A stretch of 64,000 nt of DNA from Myxococcus guangdongensis. GTDB taxonomy: Bacteria > Myxococcota > Myxococcia > Myxococcales > Myxococcaceae. The DNA is taken from positions 558,001-622,000 of the forward strand of contig NZ_JAJVKW010000006.1 of assembly GCF_024198255.1 (NCBI RefSeq), read 5' to 3'. Positions 1 through 7,171 of the stretch are shown here, piece by piece. The position numbers were made by a program, and so were the translations under genes. Each line of letters opens with the position of its first letter. The first letter of the stretch is position 1. The notes beneath the pieces were generated by a model, which did no database searches, had not been told where the DNA came from, and was given only the letters and a program-made list of their open reading frames with translations.

Positions 1-1119
1 CGTCATCGACAGCTTGTCGCCCGTGCGGCTCACCTCGATGGACATGCCCTTGCCACTCTTGACGTCGCCGGAGATGCCCAGCTCCACCGCGTGATAGGAC
101 AGGCCCACATCCAGCCCGTAGCCGGCGAACTGGCTCTGCTCCATCTTGATGGACGTGCCGTCCGGAATCGTCTCCGGGTTGAGCGGATGCGGCGGCGCGA
201 TTTCACCGCGCTTGAGCTTCTCGAAGTCCGCCTCCGTCATCTTCACTTCGTACGTCATGCTCTTGCCGGCCTCGACGCTGCCCTCCACGGACGCGCCCAC
301 GCCGACCTTGGCCTTCTTGAACTCCACCGAGCCCGACGCGGACACCGACGTCTCCGCGCTGATGGACACGGTGACGAAGCCGTCCTCCTTCTTCACGTCC
401 TTCTCGAGCGAGTCGCTGAACTCGACGGACACGGGGCCCGCCTGGCCCGGGATGGTCGTCTCGTGCGGCTGCACGTTGGCCGCGTCCGGCACGCTGCCCA
501 CGTCCGCCGGGTAGTCGGCCACCATCATCTGCTGCAGCTCGGGGGACACGTTCGCGTCCGCCAGCGCCTGGGCGCGCTCGGGCGTGCCCGCCTCGGTGCC
601 GAACACCTTGGCCGCCGTGGTGCCGGGGATGGAGCCCGCCTCGCTGTAGTGCGAGTTGCCCTGGAGGTAGGACTTCATGTCGTCCCAGCTCTGGCCGTTG
701 CTGGGGTCCAGCACGCGCTCGCCCTGGCGCACGACGACGTGGCCCGACTGGCCCTCGGCGCCCGCGCGCGAGTCCTTCAGGAACACCAGATCCGAGCGGC
801 CCTGCAGCTCGGGCGAGGACTTGTTGATGAAGTCCGCGGCCTTGTCCAGGCAGTTGACCTTGGCGTCCTTGCTGTTCTCCGTGAAGAGCGACGTCGACGG
901 GGCGCCCTGGCCATCCAGCTTCAGCTGGTTCTTCGCGCCCGCGGGCTCGAAGGTGGACACGTCCTTCTTCTGCGCGGCCAGCTTCTTGGCGGCCTCCGCG
1001 GCCTTCTTCGCGGCCGCGGCAGCTGCCTGACGAGCCGCCTCCGCCGCCCTGCGCGCCGCCTCCGCTGCCCTGCGTGCCGCCTCTGCTGCTCCACCATCAC
1101 CAACGCGTCCAGCTCCCAT
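1..1119 (-). CDS. Ala-rich protein with papain-like Cys/His/Asp signature, C-terminus cut by window edge
   Basis: The frame is open from an ATG at 1119 to the window edge, giving 373 residues without a stop, so the 3' end lies outside. Residues 10-50 are an almost pure Ala/Arg/Lys/Glu helix built from a seven-residue unit (AAEAARR repeated, then AAEAAKK). Residues 85-145 hold a possible thiol-protease constellation: Cys90 in VNCLDKA, His127 in SGHVVV and Asp138 in VLDPSNG, in the order used by papain-like and transglutaminase-like folds, including Tox-PL domains of polymorphic toxins. The rest, about 200-373, is beta-rich with alternating Lys/Glu and Val/Ser and no motif I recognise. There is no signal peptide. 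The coding assignment is firm from codon bias. The enzymatic idea is inference from three residues and their spacing, and a structural or scaffold role is also possible. Confidence 0.75.
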   Translation of the reverse strand, partial: MGAGRVGDGGAAEAARRAAEAARRAAEAARQAAAAAAKKAAEAAKKLAAQKKDVSTFEPAGAKNQLKLDGQGAPSTSLFTENSKDAKVNCLDKAADFINKSSPELQGRSDLVFLKDSRAGAEGQSGHVVVRQGERVLDPSNGQSWDDMKSYLQGNSHYSEAGSIPGTTAAKVFGTEAGTPERAQALADANVSPELQQMMVADYPADVGSVPDAANVQPHETTIPGQAGPVSVEFSDSLEKDVKKEDGFVTVSISAETSVSASGSVEFKKAKVGVGASVEGSVEAGKSMTYEVKMTEADFEKLKRGEIAPPHPLNPETIPDGTSIKMEQSQFAGYGLDVGLSYHAVELGISGDVKSGKGMSIEVSRTGDKLSMT

Positions 1120-1231
1120 GGGGTGTGGGCTCCTAGCTGTCGAACGAGATTCCCAATTCTCGGGAGTCGACGCGCCGGGTTGCGGAAGGTGAGAAAATTC
1201 CCGGTGTCTCCTCCGAATCCGGCCCGGGAGT

Positions 1232-1280
1232 GAAGCCCCGGCGCTCATCTCGTATGGATGTGGGGGCTTCAGCGCCGGGG
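1232..1280 (-). terminator. Overlapping hairpins at the 3' end of the CGNR gene
   Basis: Two perfect inverted repeats compete here. Arms 1236-1245 and 1271-1280 form a 10-bp stem, and arms 1232-1239 and 1263-1270 form an 8-bp stem. They share 1236-1239, so only one can form at a time. They straddle the stop codon at 1269. No T-run follows on the minus strand, so termination is plausible but unproven. Confidence 0.4.
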
Positions 1281-1823
1281 CGGGGTGGCTCGGAAGCGCT
1301 GGAGCTTGGTGCGGTTGCCGCACACGGCCATGGAGCACCACCGACCGGAGCGGTTCTTGGAGGTGTCGTAGAAGGCCTCCTGGCACGCGCCCGCGGCGCA
1401 CACCTTCATCCGGGGCCAGTGGCCGTCGCGCTGGGTGGAGACGATGGCGGCGAACAGCGCGCCCAGGGCCTTCCAGCCGCCAGTGGCCGAGGGGCGCAGC
1501 GCCACGCCGTCCTGGCTGAAGCTCACGGTGAGGGGGCTGGAGGAGGCGACGCGCTCCAGCGTCTTCAAATCAGCGGGGGCCAGGGGCTCGCCGGTGTGGG
1601 AGAGGAGCACGGCGCGCAGGGCCTCGCGGGCCTCGATGGCGGCGCGGAAGGCGTCCGGGGTGAAGGTGTCCGAGGACGACACGAGGCCCCGTGCGCGGCA
1701 CCAGGTGTCGAGCGCGCCCGGCGTGGGCACGGCATCGACGAGCTTCTCCACGTCGAGCGTGTTGACGAACTCGAGGAGCAGGACGACGTCCGTGGGGAGT
1801 CCGGGGCTGCGCGCATCGGCCAT
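1269..1823 (-). CDS. CGNR zinc-finger / ABATE-domain regulator
   Basis: This 184-residue protein has the two parts of the CGNR family. An N-terminal ABATE-type helical domain (about 10-130) contains the characteristic LLEFVNTL segment. A short C-terminal zinc finger has Cys142, Cys147, Cys163 and Cys168, the last in the diagnostic CGNR (168-171). Members are thought to be DNA-binding regulators, often for stress or aromatic-compound genes. The ATG at 1823 follows the stop of the upstream arginase-family gene by 9 bp, so the two are almost certainly co-transcribed and probably translationally coupled. The regulator could act on its own operon or elsewhere. Family assignment is secure and the target is unknown. 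Confidence 0.9.
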   Translation of the reverse strand: MADARSPGLPTDVVLLLEFVNTLDVEKLVDAVPTPGALDTWCRARGLVSSSDTFTPDAFRAAIEAREALRAVLLSHTGEPLAPADLKTLERVASSSPLTVSFSQDGVALRPSATGGWKALGALFAAIVSTQRDGHWPRMKVCAAGACQEAFYDTSKNRSGRWCSMAVCGNRTKLQRFRATPPRR

Positions 1824-1832
1824 GCGGTGGGC

Positions 1833-2762
1833 CTATCGTGTCCTGCGCGTGGGCACCAGGGCCCCCAGTCCGTGGGTGAGTGCCTCCACCAGCGCGCGGG
1901 CCGCATCGCGCCGGGGGTCCAGGCTCGGGTCATAGATGGTGACGTCCATGCCCACCGCCAGCCCCGAGTCGACGAGCCGGGCGACCAGGTCGCCGAGCTC
2001 CGCCACGCGGAGGCCGTCGGGTTGACGCGAGTCGACGGCGGGCATCACCGCGTCGTCCAGGACGTCCGCGTCCAGGTGCATCCAGAAGCCGCGCACGCCG
2101 CGCTCCTTGAAGCGGGTGAGAACGCGCTTTGCTCCCGCGGCGATTCCCTCCTCTCGCAGGACGTCCAGGTCCAGCCAGGCCATGGCGGTGTCGCGAGCGT
2201 CCTCGGCGCCGACCTTCGCGCCTTGGCGTTCCGGGTCCCTGACCCCGAGCACGGCCACGTCCGCGTCGAGCACGAGCGGGCCGCGGTTCTCCAGGTTCGA
2301 CAGCAGGGCGGGGCCCCGGCCGGTGGAGAGCCAGAGGTCCATGCCCGCGGCGCCGCCGAGCTCGGAGGCCTCGGGCGGCCAGAAGTCGGTGTGTCCATCC
2401 ATGAAGGCGAGCCCCGAGTGCGCGCCGGTGCGCTTCAGCCCCAACAGGCAGCCGAGCAGGATGCTGCAGTCGCCGCCCAGGACGAGCGGGAAGCGCTGGG
2501 CGCGCACGATGGCCTCGACGGCGTCCGCGAGCTGGAGGCTCAGCTCGGCGATGCCGTGGGGGTTGAGGATGCGCGTCTGGGCGTCTCGCTCCAGCACGTA
2601 GTCCCGGGGCGTCACGGTGTGCTCCACCTGCGCCTGGAGCCGGAGCCCCAATCCGGCCTCCATCAGGGCCGTGGGGAGCAGGTCCACGCGGGGAATCCGT
2701 CCGTCCGGACGACTCAGGCCCAGACCGGAGGGCACGGCGACGACGGCGATGGGCGATGACAT
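1833..2762 (-). CDS. Arginase/agmatinase-family protein (ureohydrolase)
   Basis: The protein has 309 residues from the ATG at 2762. That start has a GGGAG ribosome site about 10 bases upstream, and the longer frame to 2846 lacks one. Ureohydrolase landmarks are in order: GGDCS (96-100), DGHTD (122-126) and LDADVLDD (230-237). In arginases these supply the manganese ligands. Here the first motif has Cys where most members have His (GGDHS), while the DxHxD and DxD ligands remain. The reaction would be hydrolysis of a guanidino or formimino compound to an amine plus urea or formamide, but the altered motif leaves the substrate open. It is the first gene of an operon with the CGNR regulator. Low similarity to biosynthetic arginase argues against giving a gene symbol. 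Confidence 0.85.
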   Translation of the reverse strand: MSSPIAVVAVPSGLGLSRPDGRIPRVDLLPTALMEAGLGLRLQAQVEHTVTPRDYVLERDAQTRILNPHGIAELSLQLADAVEAIVRAQRFPLVLGGDCSILLGCLLGLKRTGAHSGLAFMDGHTDFWPPEASELGGAAGMDLWLSTGRGPALLSNLENRGPLVLDADVAVLGVRDPERQGAKVGAEDARDTAMAWLDLDVLREEGIAAGAKRVLTRFKERGVRGFWMHLDADVLDDAVMPAVDSRQPDGLRVAELGDLVARLVDSGLAVGMDVTIYDPSLDPRRDAARALVEALTHGLGALVPTRRTR

Positions 2763-3042
2763 GGGCGCTCCCGGGCTGCAGGTGGAAACCGCTGAATCAG
2801 CTTCAGTGGTTTCGTCGAAGCTATGGCGGGAGCTGCGCGGATGCAACCGTCAAAGTCGAATAGGTGGTTCCCGCAGTGATACATGTTTCATTCCCGAATT
2901 CGTCGGGTTCTGCGCAAAGACTGTCCAGTCCCGGTGGAATCGGGACGCTCGATGGGGCGGCTCGGGGTGAAACAGAAACATTGTGACGCGGAGCGTCGAG
3001 TTTGCTCGCTTCTCTCTGTGAGGGCCGTAACATTCCTGAGAC

Positions 3043-3810
3043 ATGACCCTGCAACGCTCGATTCTCTCCCTGATGGTTGTCTCCCTCGTTGCTGTCTGCG
3101 CACTCTCCGCCTGTGATTCTGATGACAAGCCGTCGACACCCGAGGTGGGTGACGACGCGGGGACCCAGCCGGACGCCGGCGCCGTGCCCGATTCCGGCGC
3201 GGAACCCGACGCGGGCGCGGTGCCCGACGCCGGAACCGAGCCCGACGCCGGAATTGAGCCTGACGCGGGCACGACGCCCGACGCGGGCGTGACACCTGAC
3301 CCGTTCACCATTTGCGAGGGGGCCTGCCGTGAGACCTCGACCACCATCCGCATGGGTGACAACTCGCGCGTCCTGACCAATGCGTACTTCGGCTACACGG
3401 AGCCCGAGAGCCCGGACGGGGCGTGGACGGTGTGGATCGAGCTGAACAATGGGACTCCGGGCGAGTGCCCGTCGCCGGATTCGTCGGTGCCGGCTCAGCT
3501 CGTCAACGTCTACGACGTGAAGGTGCCGGTGGACGCGACGCCGCAGAGCGGTACCACCATTGAGGGTGAGCCGCGAACGACCCTGGTCGACTTCGATGGC
3601 TCGCTCAGCGTCAACTGGTTCGACCACAGCACGAGCATGACCTTCACGCCCGTGGCGGCCTCCCTCTGTGCCACCTGCGCCAAGACCGGCGAGTTCCCCG
3701 CGTCGCACTTCGTGGCGTTCGACGTGGAGGCTGTCATGGAGGACGGCGCCTTCACCGGGCATGGGTATGCCACCTACTGCCCGGCGCTCACCGATCTGGT
3801 CGAGGAGTGA
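3043..3810 (+). CDS. Lipoprotein with Pro-Asp-Ala-Gly linker
   Basis: The protein has 255 residues. A lipoprotein signal peptide ends in LSAC with the lipidated Cys at 24. Residues 37-86 form a linker of about ten PDAG/PDSG-type units, a spacer common on myxobacterial surface lipoproteins. The C-terminal domain (about 90-255) has several Cys residues, including CEGAC and CATC pairs that may form disulfides, and resembles no family I can name. It is divergent from the arginase operon across a 280-bp gap that must hold both promoters. It is followed by a hairpin shared with the convergent GFA gene. Export and anchoring are well supported. Function is unknown. Confidence 0.9.
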   Translation: MTLQRSILSLMVVSLVAVCALSACDSDDKPSTPEVGDDAGTQPDAGAVPDSGAEPDAGAVPDAGTEPDAGIEPDAGTTPDAGVTPDPFTICEGACRETSTTIRMGDNSRVLTNAYFGYTEPESPDGAWTVWIELNNGTPGECPSPDSSVPAQLVNVYDVKVPVDATPQSGTTIEGEPRTTLVDFDGSLSVNWFDHSTSMTFTPVAASLCATCAKTGEFPASHFVAFDVEAVMEDGAFTGHGYATYCPALTDLVEE

Positions 3811-3844
3811 CCTCAGGCCGGCTCACGGCGGCGTGAGTCGCTCC

Positions 3845-3876
3845 CGCCCGGGCACCCCGAACTGGGTGCCTGGGCG
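3845..3876. terminator. Bidirectional hairpin between convergent genes
   Basis: Arms 3845-3857 and 3864-3876 pair over 13 bp with one G-T wobble around a 6-base loop. The hairpin lies between the convergent lipoprotein and GFA-family genes and could stop transcription in both directions. There is no clear U-tract. Confidence 0.55.
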
Positions 3877-3888
3877 GTGGTTCCGTCC

Positions 3889-4287
3889 TCAGTGAGGCTT
3901 GGGAGGAACGGTGTCGAACCGGGGCGTCCCCTCCTCGATGTCGTAATAGTCGCCCTTGTTGGCCATGTAGATGTGGAGCGCCACGCGCGTCTGCGTGGGC
4001 GTGTCGAACGCGCCCATGGCGATTCCAATCCAGTCGCGCTGGAGCGGCTCCCAGAACAGCGACGAGCCGCAGACCGAGCAGAACCCGCGGCGCACCTTCT
4101 CCGAGGACTGGAACCAGCGGACCTGGTCCTCGCCCTCGACGGTGAGGGCCGAGCGGGGGACGTCGGTCGACACGAAGTAGTGTCCCGAGTGCTTGCGGCA
4201 CTTGGTGCAATGGCAGGCGTCGGGCGCGCGCAGCTCGCCCTCCACGGTGAAGCGGACCGCGCCGCACAAACAGGAACCCCGCTGCAT
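3889..4287 (-). CDS. GFA-family (glutathione-dependent formaldehyde-activating/CENP-V) zinc protein
   Basis: This 132-residue protein has the full GFA fold signature. It begins with GSCLCGAVRF, continues with CHCTKCRKHSG, and later has FCSVCGSSLFWEP. Together these supply the zinc-binding cysteines. The founding member adds glutathione to formaldehyde, but most bacterial GFA proteins have no proven reaction. The ATG at 4287 has GAGGAC upstream. It stands alone, and no formaldehyde-oxidation genes are nearby, so a housekeeping or detoxification role is only a guess. Family assignment is strong. Confidence 0.9.
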   Translation of the reverse strand: MQRGSCLCGAVRFTVEGELRAPDACHCTKCRKHSGHYFVSTDVPRSALTVEGEDQVRWFQSSEKVRRGFCSVCGSSLFWEPLQRDWIGIAMGAFDTPTQTRVALHIYMANKGDYYDIEEGTPRFDTVPPKPH

Positions 4288-4417
4288 GGATGTCCTCGTC
4301 CAAAGGGTGGGGCGGGGAGCCTGCTGCGTCCGCCACGGACAGACAAGCGCAACCGGCGCCGTGCACGAGCCCTGTCCTGGAGCGGAGCCGTGGGGCTCGA
4401 CTCCGCGCCCGTGAGGG

Positions 4418-4450
4418 CCGTGGTCGCGCGAGCAAGTAGCGCGACCACGG
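4418..4450 (-). terminator. Perfect 12-bp hairpin
   Basis: Arms 4418-4429 and 4439-4450 are perfectly complementary with a 9-base loop. The hairpin lies just downstream of the small lipoprotein gene that ends at 4468 and is its likely terminator. Confidence 0.6.
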
Positions 4451-4467
4451 TTCAGCTCAAGCGAGGC

Positions 4468-4860
4468 TCAGCAGTTCTGCTTGCAGGGCGGCGGCGGGCC
4501 GACGGGCGGCGGGCTGCCAGCGGGCGGCGTGCTGATGCTGCTGTGGCAGGTGTAGAGCTGGAGGTCATAACAGTACTGGCGGTAGTACTGGGCCGTCGGC
4601 CCGGAGCCGGCCATGTACTGGGAGCAGTTCCAGAAGCTCCACTTGTACGGCGTCCCGGCCGGGCAGCTCCCATCCAGCCACCCGCCGCTGCCGTAGTCGC
4701 GACACGAGCCCTGGAACGTCCCGACGCTGCACACGTTCTGCTCCACCTGGTCCAGGTTCTCCGTCTCCGGGGCCGCCTCGTCCAGCGGCGCGCCACCACA
4801 GGCGATGGCGCCCACGCACAGCGCTCCCACGAACAACGGCCGCATGACTTGCTTCAACAT
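4468..4860 (-). CDS. Small Cys-rich lipoprotein
   Basis: The protein has 130 residues. A lipoprotein signal ends in AIAC with the anchoring Cys at 21, followed by an acidic stretch. A compact domain (about 43-105) has six cysteines plus many Trp, Tyr and Gly residues, the look of a disulfide-stabilised binding domain. A Pro/Gly-rich tail ends in two more cysteines. The ATG at 4860 has AAGAGGTC upstream. A set of three phased TTAATC repeats lies 81-106 bp upstream and may control it. I do not recognise the family. Confidence 0.85.
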   Translation of the reverse strand: MLKQVMRPLFVGALCVGAIACGGAPLDEAAPETENLDQVEQNVCSVGTFQGSCRDYGSGGWLDGSCPAGTPYKWSFWNCSQYMAGSGPTAQYYRQYCYDLQLYTCHSSISTPPAGSPPPVGPPPPCKQNC

Positions 4861-4940
4861 GGATTGACCTCTTGGATTGTCAGCCCGCCGTGGCCGGGAC
4901 CTTCCCGTCGGCGAGTGGCGGCCACCCTACGTTCCTCCCT

Positions 4941-4966
4941 GATTAACCAGGATTAAGCGCGATTAA
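4941..4966 (-). promoter_or_regulatory. Three TTAATC repeats at exact 10-bp spacing
   Basis: GATTAA occurs at 4941, 4951 and 4961 on the plus strand, that is, TTAATC three times on the minus strand with 4-base spacers. The spacing is one helical turn, so all copies face the same side of the DNA. They are an AT-rich island in very GC-rich surroundings and sit 81-106 bp upstream of the small lipoprotein start. This is the arrangement of a multimeric activator site. The regulator is unknown. Confidence 0.45.
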
Positions 4967-4985
4967 ATGTGGCGGAGGCCGGGTG

Positions 4986-6041
4986 TCAGCCCACCATCTT
5001 GGGAGCACGCGGGGCGGGGGCGTCGTCCCAGTAGGACAGCTCGGGGTAGACATCGCGCAGTTGGTAGCGGCTGTTCCGGAAGTGCCAGTAGAGATAGCTC
5101 TTCAAGGAGCGGTCGACCTGGGTCCGCAGCTCGTCGGGCAGGGAGGACGCGGCCGCCTGGATGGAGTGGTAGCTCTTGAGCACCTCGTCGACCGTCTCCA
5201 GGAAGACCTCCGGGTAGGGGCGCTTCGTCGTCATCGCCCGCCTGAAGATGTAGCTGCTCTCGAAGTCGGCTCCGTCCAGGGCCTCTTTGTAGAAAGAGAA
5301 GGCGTCATTGCCCAGGTTGATGAATGCGTTCGAGGCCTCCATGGTGTTCACCCAGAACATCGGGTTGCGCGAGAAGCTCAGGCGCTCGTCGAGGAATTGG
5401 AGCGAGATGTGCCAGAACTCGAAGAACCCATTGTTGTCGCGGATGTAGCGGACGCTGGGTGAGGTCCGTTGGGCCTGGTGCTGAGCCACCAGGACCTCGA
5501 AGAGGGTCCCGATGGCGTTGCGGTAGAACAAGCTCTTGTAGATGGCCAGGAACTCCGCGCTGCAGAATCGGCCCACCTCTTCGAAGGCATGGTCGATGTA
5601 CTGCGTCAGCGGGGAAGGGGGATGGGCGACGCCATGGCCATGCTTGAGGGTGAGGAGGCTGGTGGCCTGCTCGTAGTCGGAGTGGGGCTCGCTCGCCAGG
5701 ATGATGCTCCAGATGCGAGTGATGGCCAGTCCCAATTCGGGGCGCTCGACGGGAATCATGATGTGGCGCATGAACGCGATGGTCTGGGTGGCGGCCTCCG
5801 GGACGTCGACGCCTCGGGCCACGGCTTCCTCGCGGACGATGCGGGCTTCGTGGTCGACCGCCGACCGGTCGAACGTCGGCTCGAAGGTGGGGAGGTCCTG
5901 CTCGGTCGGGTCTCCTGGGATGGGGCCGATCGGCCGTATCAGTTTGCGCAAGGCCCCGGAGCGGACCGCGTCCTCCGCCGCCTGACGGTACTCCGGGACT
6001 GTGATTCGGCTCAGCCTTGGGTGCAGCTCCGCCTCGAGCAT
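4986..6041 (-). CDS. Trichodiene-synthase (TRI5)-like terpene cyclase homologue with lost Asp-rich motif
   Basis: The protein has 351 residues from the ATG at 6041, which has AGAGGTC upstream. Class I terpene-cyclase marks are visible. There is an NSE-type metal motif, NDAFSFYKE (Asn245, Asp246, Ser249, Glu253), and a C-terminal Arg-Tyr pair (325-326) in YWHFRNSRYQL. From memory, both match fungal trichodiene synthase (NDLMSFYKE and WHLCDRRYRL) unusually well, as do AHP...GRFCS (140-161) and the RDNNG segment (201-205). The first motif, which should be DDxxD, reads ILASEPHSD at 115-122 and lacks the paired aspartates. The protein could use a different metal arrangement, or have lost ionising activity. 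No prenyl-diphosphate synthase or P450 gene is adjacent. Fold assignment is likely; catalysis is uncertain. Confidence 0.6.
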   Translation of the reverse strand: MLEAELHPRLSRITVPEYRQAAEDAVRSGALRKLIRPIGPIPGDPTEQDLPTFEPTFDRSAVDHEARIVREEAVARGVDVPEAATQTIAFMRHIMIPVERPELGLAITRIWSIILASEPHSDYEQATSLLTLKHGHGVAHPPSPLTQYIDHAFEEVGRFCSAEFLAIYKSLFYRNAIGTLFEVLVAQHQAQRTSPSVRYIRDNNGFFEFWHISLQFLDERLSFSRNPMFWVNTMEASNAFINLGNDAFSFYKEALDGADFESSYIFRRAMTTKRPYPEVFLETVDEVLKSYHSIQAAASSLPDELRTQVDRSLKSYLYWHFRNSRYQLRDVYPELSYWDDAPAPRAPKMVG

Positions 6042-6242
6042 GTGTGACCTCTGAAGTCGTGTGCTTTGGATGCGGAATGTAAGCAGGGTCCATTTGACTG
6101 CATTCGAGCCAGTCCCTGGTCTGTGATTGGGTGGGCGGAGGTGTTGATTCCGCGCCACTGCCATTGTCCCCGGAGCGAGGCGCCGTCGTCCTGCGGGCTC
6201 GGGTGCGGGGCGTATGTGAATACCCGCAGGATGAAAAGTGTT

Positions 6243-7163
6243 TCAGGTCGCGTCGAGCGCTCGGAGCGCCGCGCTCAGTGCGTCCGGCAATGCGTCCGGG
6301 TCTCCCCGGCGCAAGGCGGCGAGGCCCGCCTGGAAGTCCGCGCGCGCGCCGTCGACATCGCCGAGCCGTACGCGGAGCTGGCCGCGCTCATGGAGCAGTT
6401 CGGGGTCGATGTCCGCGCCCTGTTGCAGGGCGAGTGCGGTGGACAAGTCCTCCAGGGCCTCCGCGTGCATTCCCAGACGGGCGCGCGCGGCGGCACGCTG
6501 CTGGAGCAGCCAGGGGTTGTCCTGGTCCTCGGCCAGCGCGAGCGTCCAGTCCTGCTCCGCCCGCGCATCCTGCCCGAGCGCCTCCAGGGACTCGGCGCGC
6601 TTCATGTGCAGCACCAGCGCCTTGCGATAGCCGCCGTCCACCAGCGCGTCGAAGTCCGCCACGGCCTCCGCATGGCGACCCAGTCGGGCGAGGCACAGCG
6701 CGCGGTGCAGCCGCGTCGTCCGGTGTCCCGGAGCCAGCTCCAGGACGCGCTCGAACCAGGGGAGCGCCTCAACCGGAGCACCGCCCCAGATGCCGAGCGT
6801 CATCGCCAGCTCCATCAGGACGATGCCCAGTCTCGGATGCGCCTCGGCGAGCGCGCGCACCTGTGCGAGCGCGGACGTGTACCGGCCCGTCCTGCGCAGC
6901 CGGTCGACCTGGCGGAGCTGCTCCGCCACTTCGGGAGGGCAAGGCTCTCGCCCGTTCCTCGTGGTGCCTCCGGTTCGCGCCGAACTCCCCGCGTCGCGCC
7001 TCGTTGCGGGCTCCGCGTTCACGCTGGCGGCGTGCTCCTCGGAGGCGGTTCGCGTCGTCGCAGGCTCTGCCTTCATGCCGGAGGCGTGCCCGTCGGAGGC
7101 GGTTCGCGTCGTCGCGGGGCTCTCGGCCCCGAGCGCGCCTGCTCTGTCGTCCCGCCCCGCCAT
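6243..7163 (-). CDS. TPR-repeat protein
   Basis: The protein has 306 residues from the ATG at 7163. The frame also opens at 7223, but that would overlap the CoA-transferase gene, while 7163 lies 8 bp after its stop and suggests coupling. Residues 1-75 are a disordered Ala/Thr/Arg/Glu segment with two copies of an ATTRTAS-type unit. Residues 80-300 hold about five tetratricopeptide repeats, such as ALPWFERVLELAPGH and ADFDALVDGG. There is no signal peptide. TPRs mediate protein contacts and the partner is unknown. Its pairing with the metabolic gene may be only transcriptional. Confidence 0.85.
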   Translation of the reverse strand: MAGRDDRAGALGAESPATTRTASDGHASGMKAEPATTRTASEEHAASVNAEPATRRDAGSSARTGGTTRNGREPCPPEVAEQLRQVDRLRRTGRYTSALAQVRALAEAHPRLGIVLMELAMTLGIWGGAPVEALPWFERVLELAPGHRTTRLHRALCLARLGRHAEAVADFDALVDGGYRKALVLHMKRAESLEALGQDARAEQDWTLALAEDQDNPWLLQQRAAARARLGMHAEALEDLSTALALQQGADIDPELLHERGQLRVRLGDVDGARADFQAGLAALRRGDPDALPDALSAALRALDAT

Positions 7164-7171
7164 GGCCTCGC

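Noticed and set aside
91..1233. Plus-strand frame of 380 codons at the left end
   Set aside because: It is rich in His/Arg/Leu and lacks a ribosome site. The minus-strand frame has better composition and meaningful motifs.
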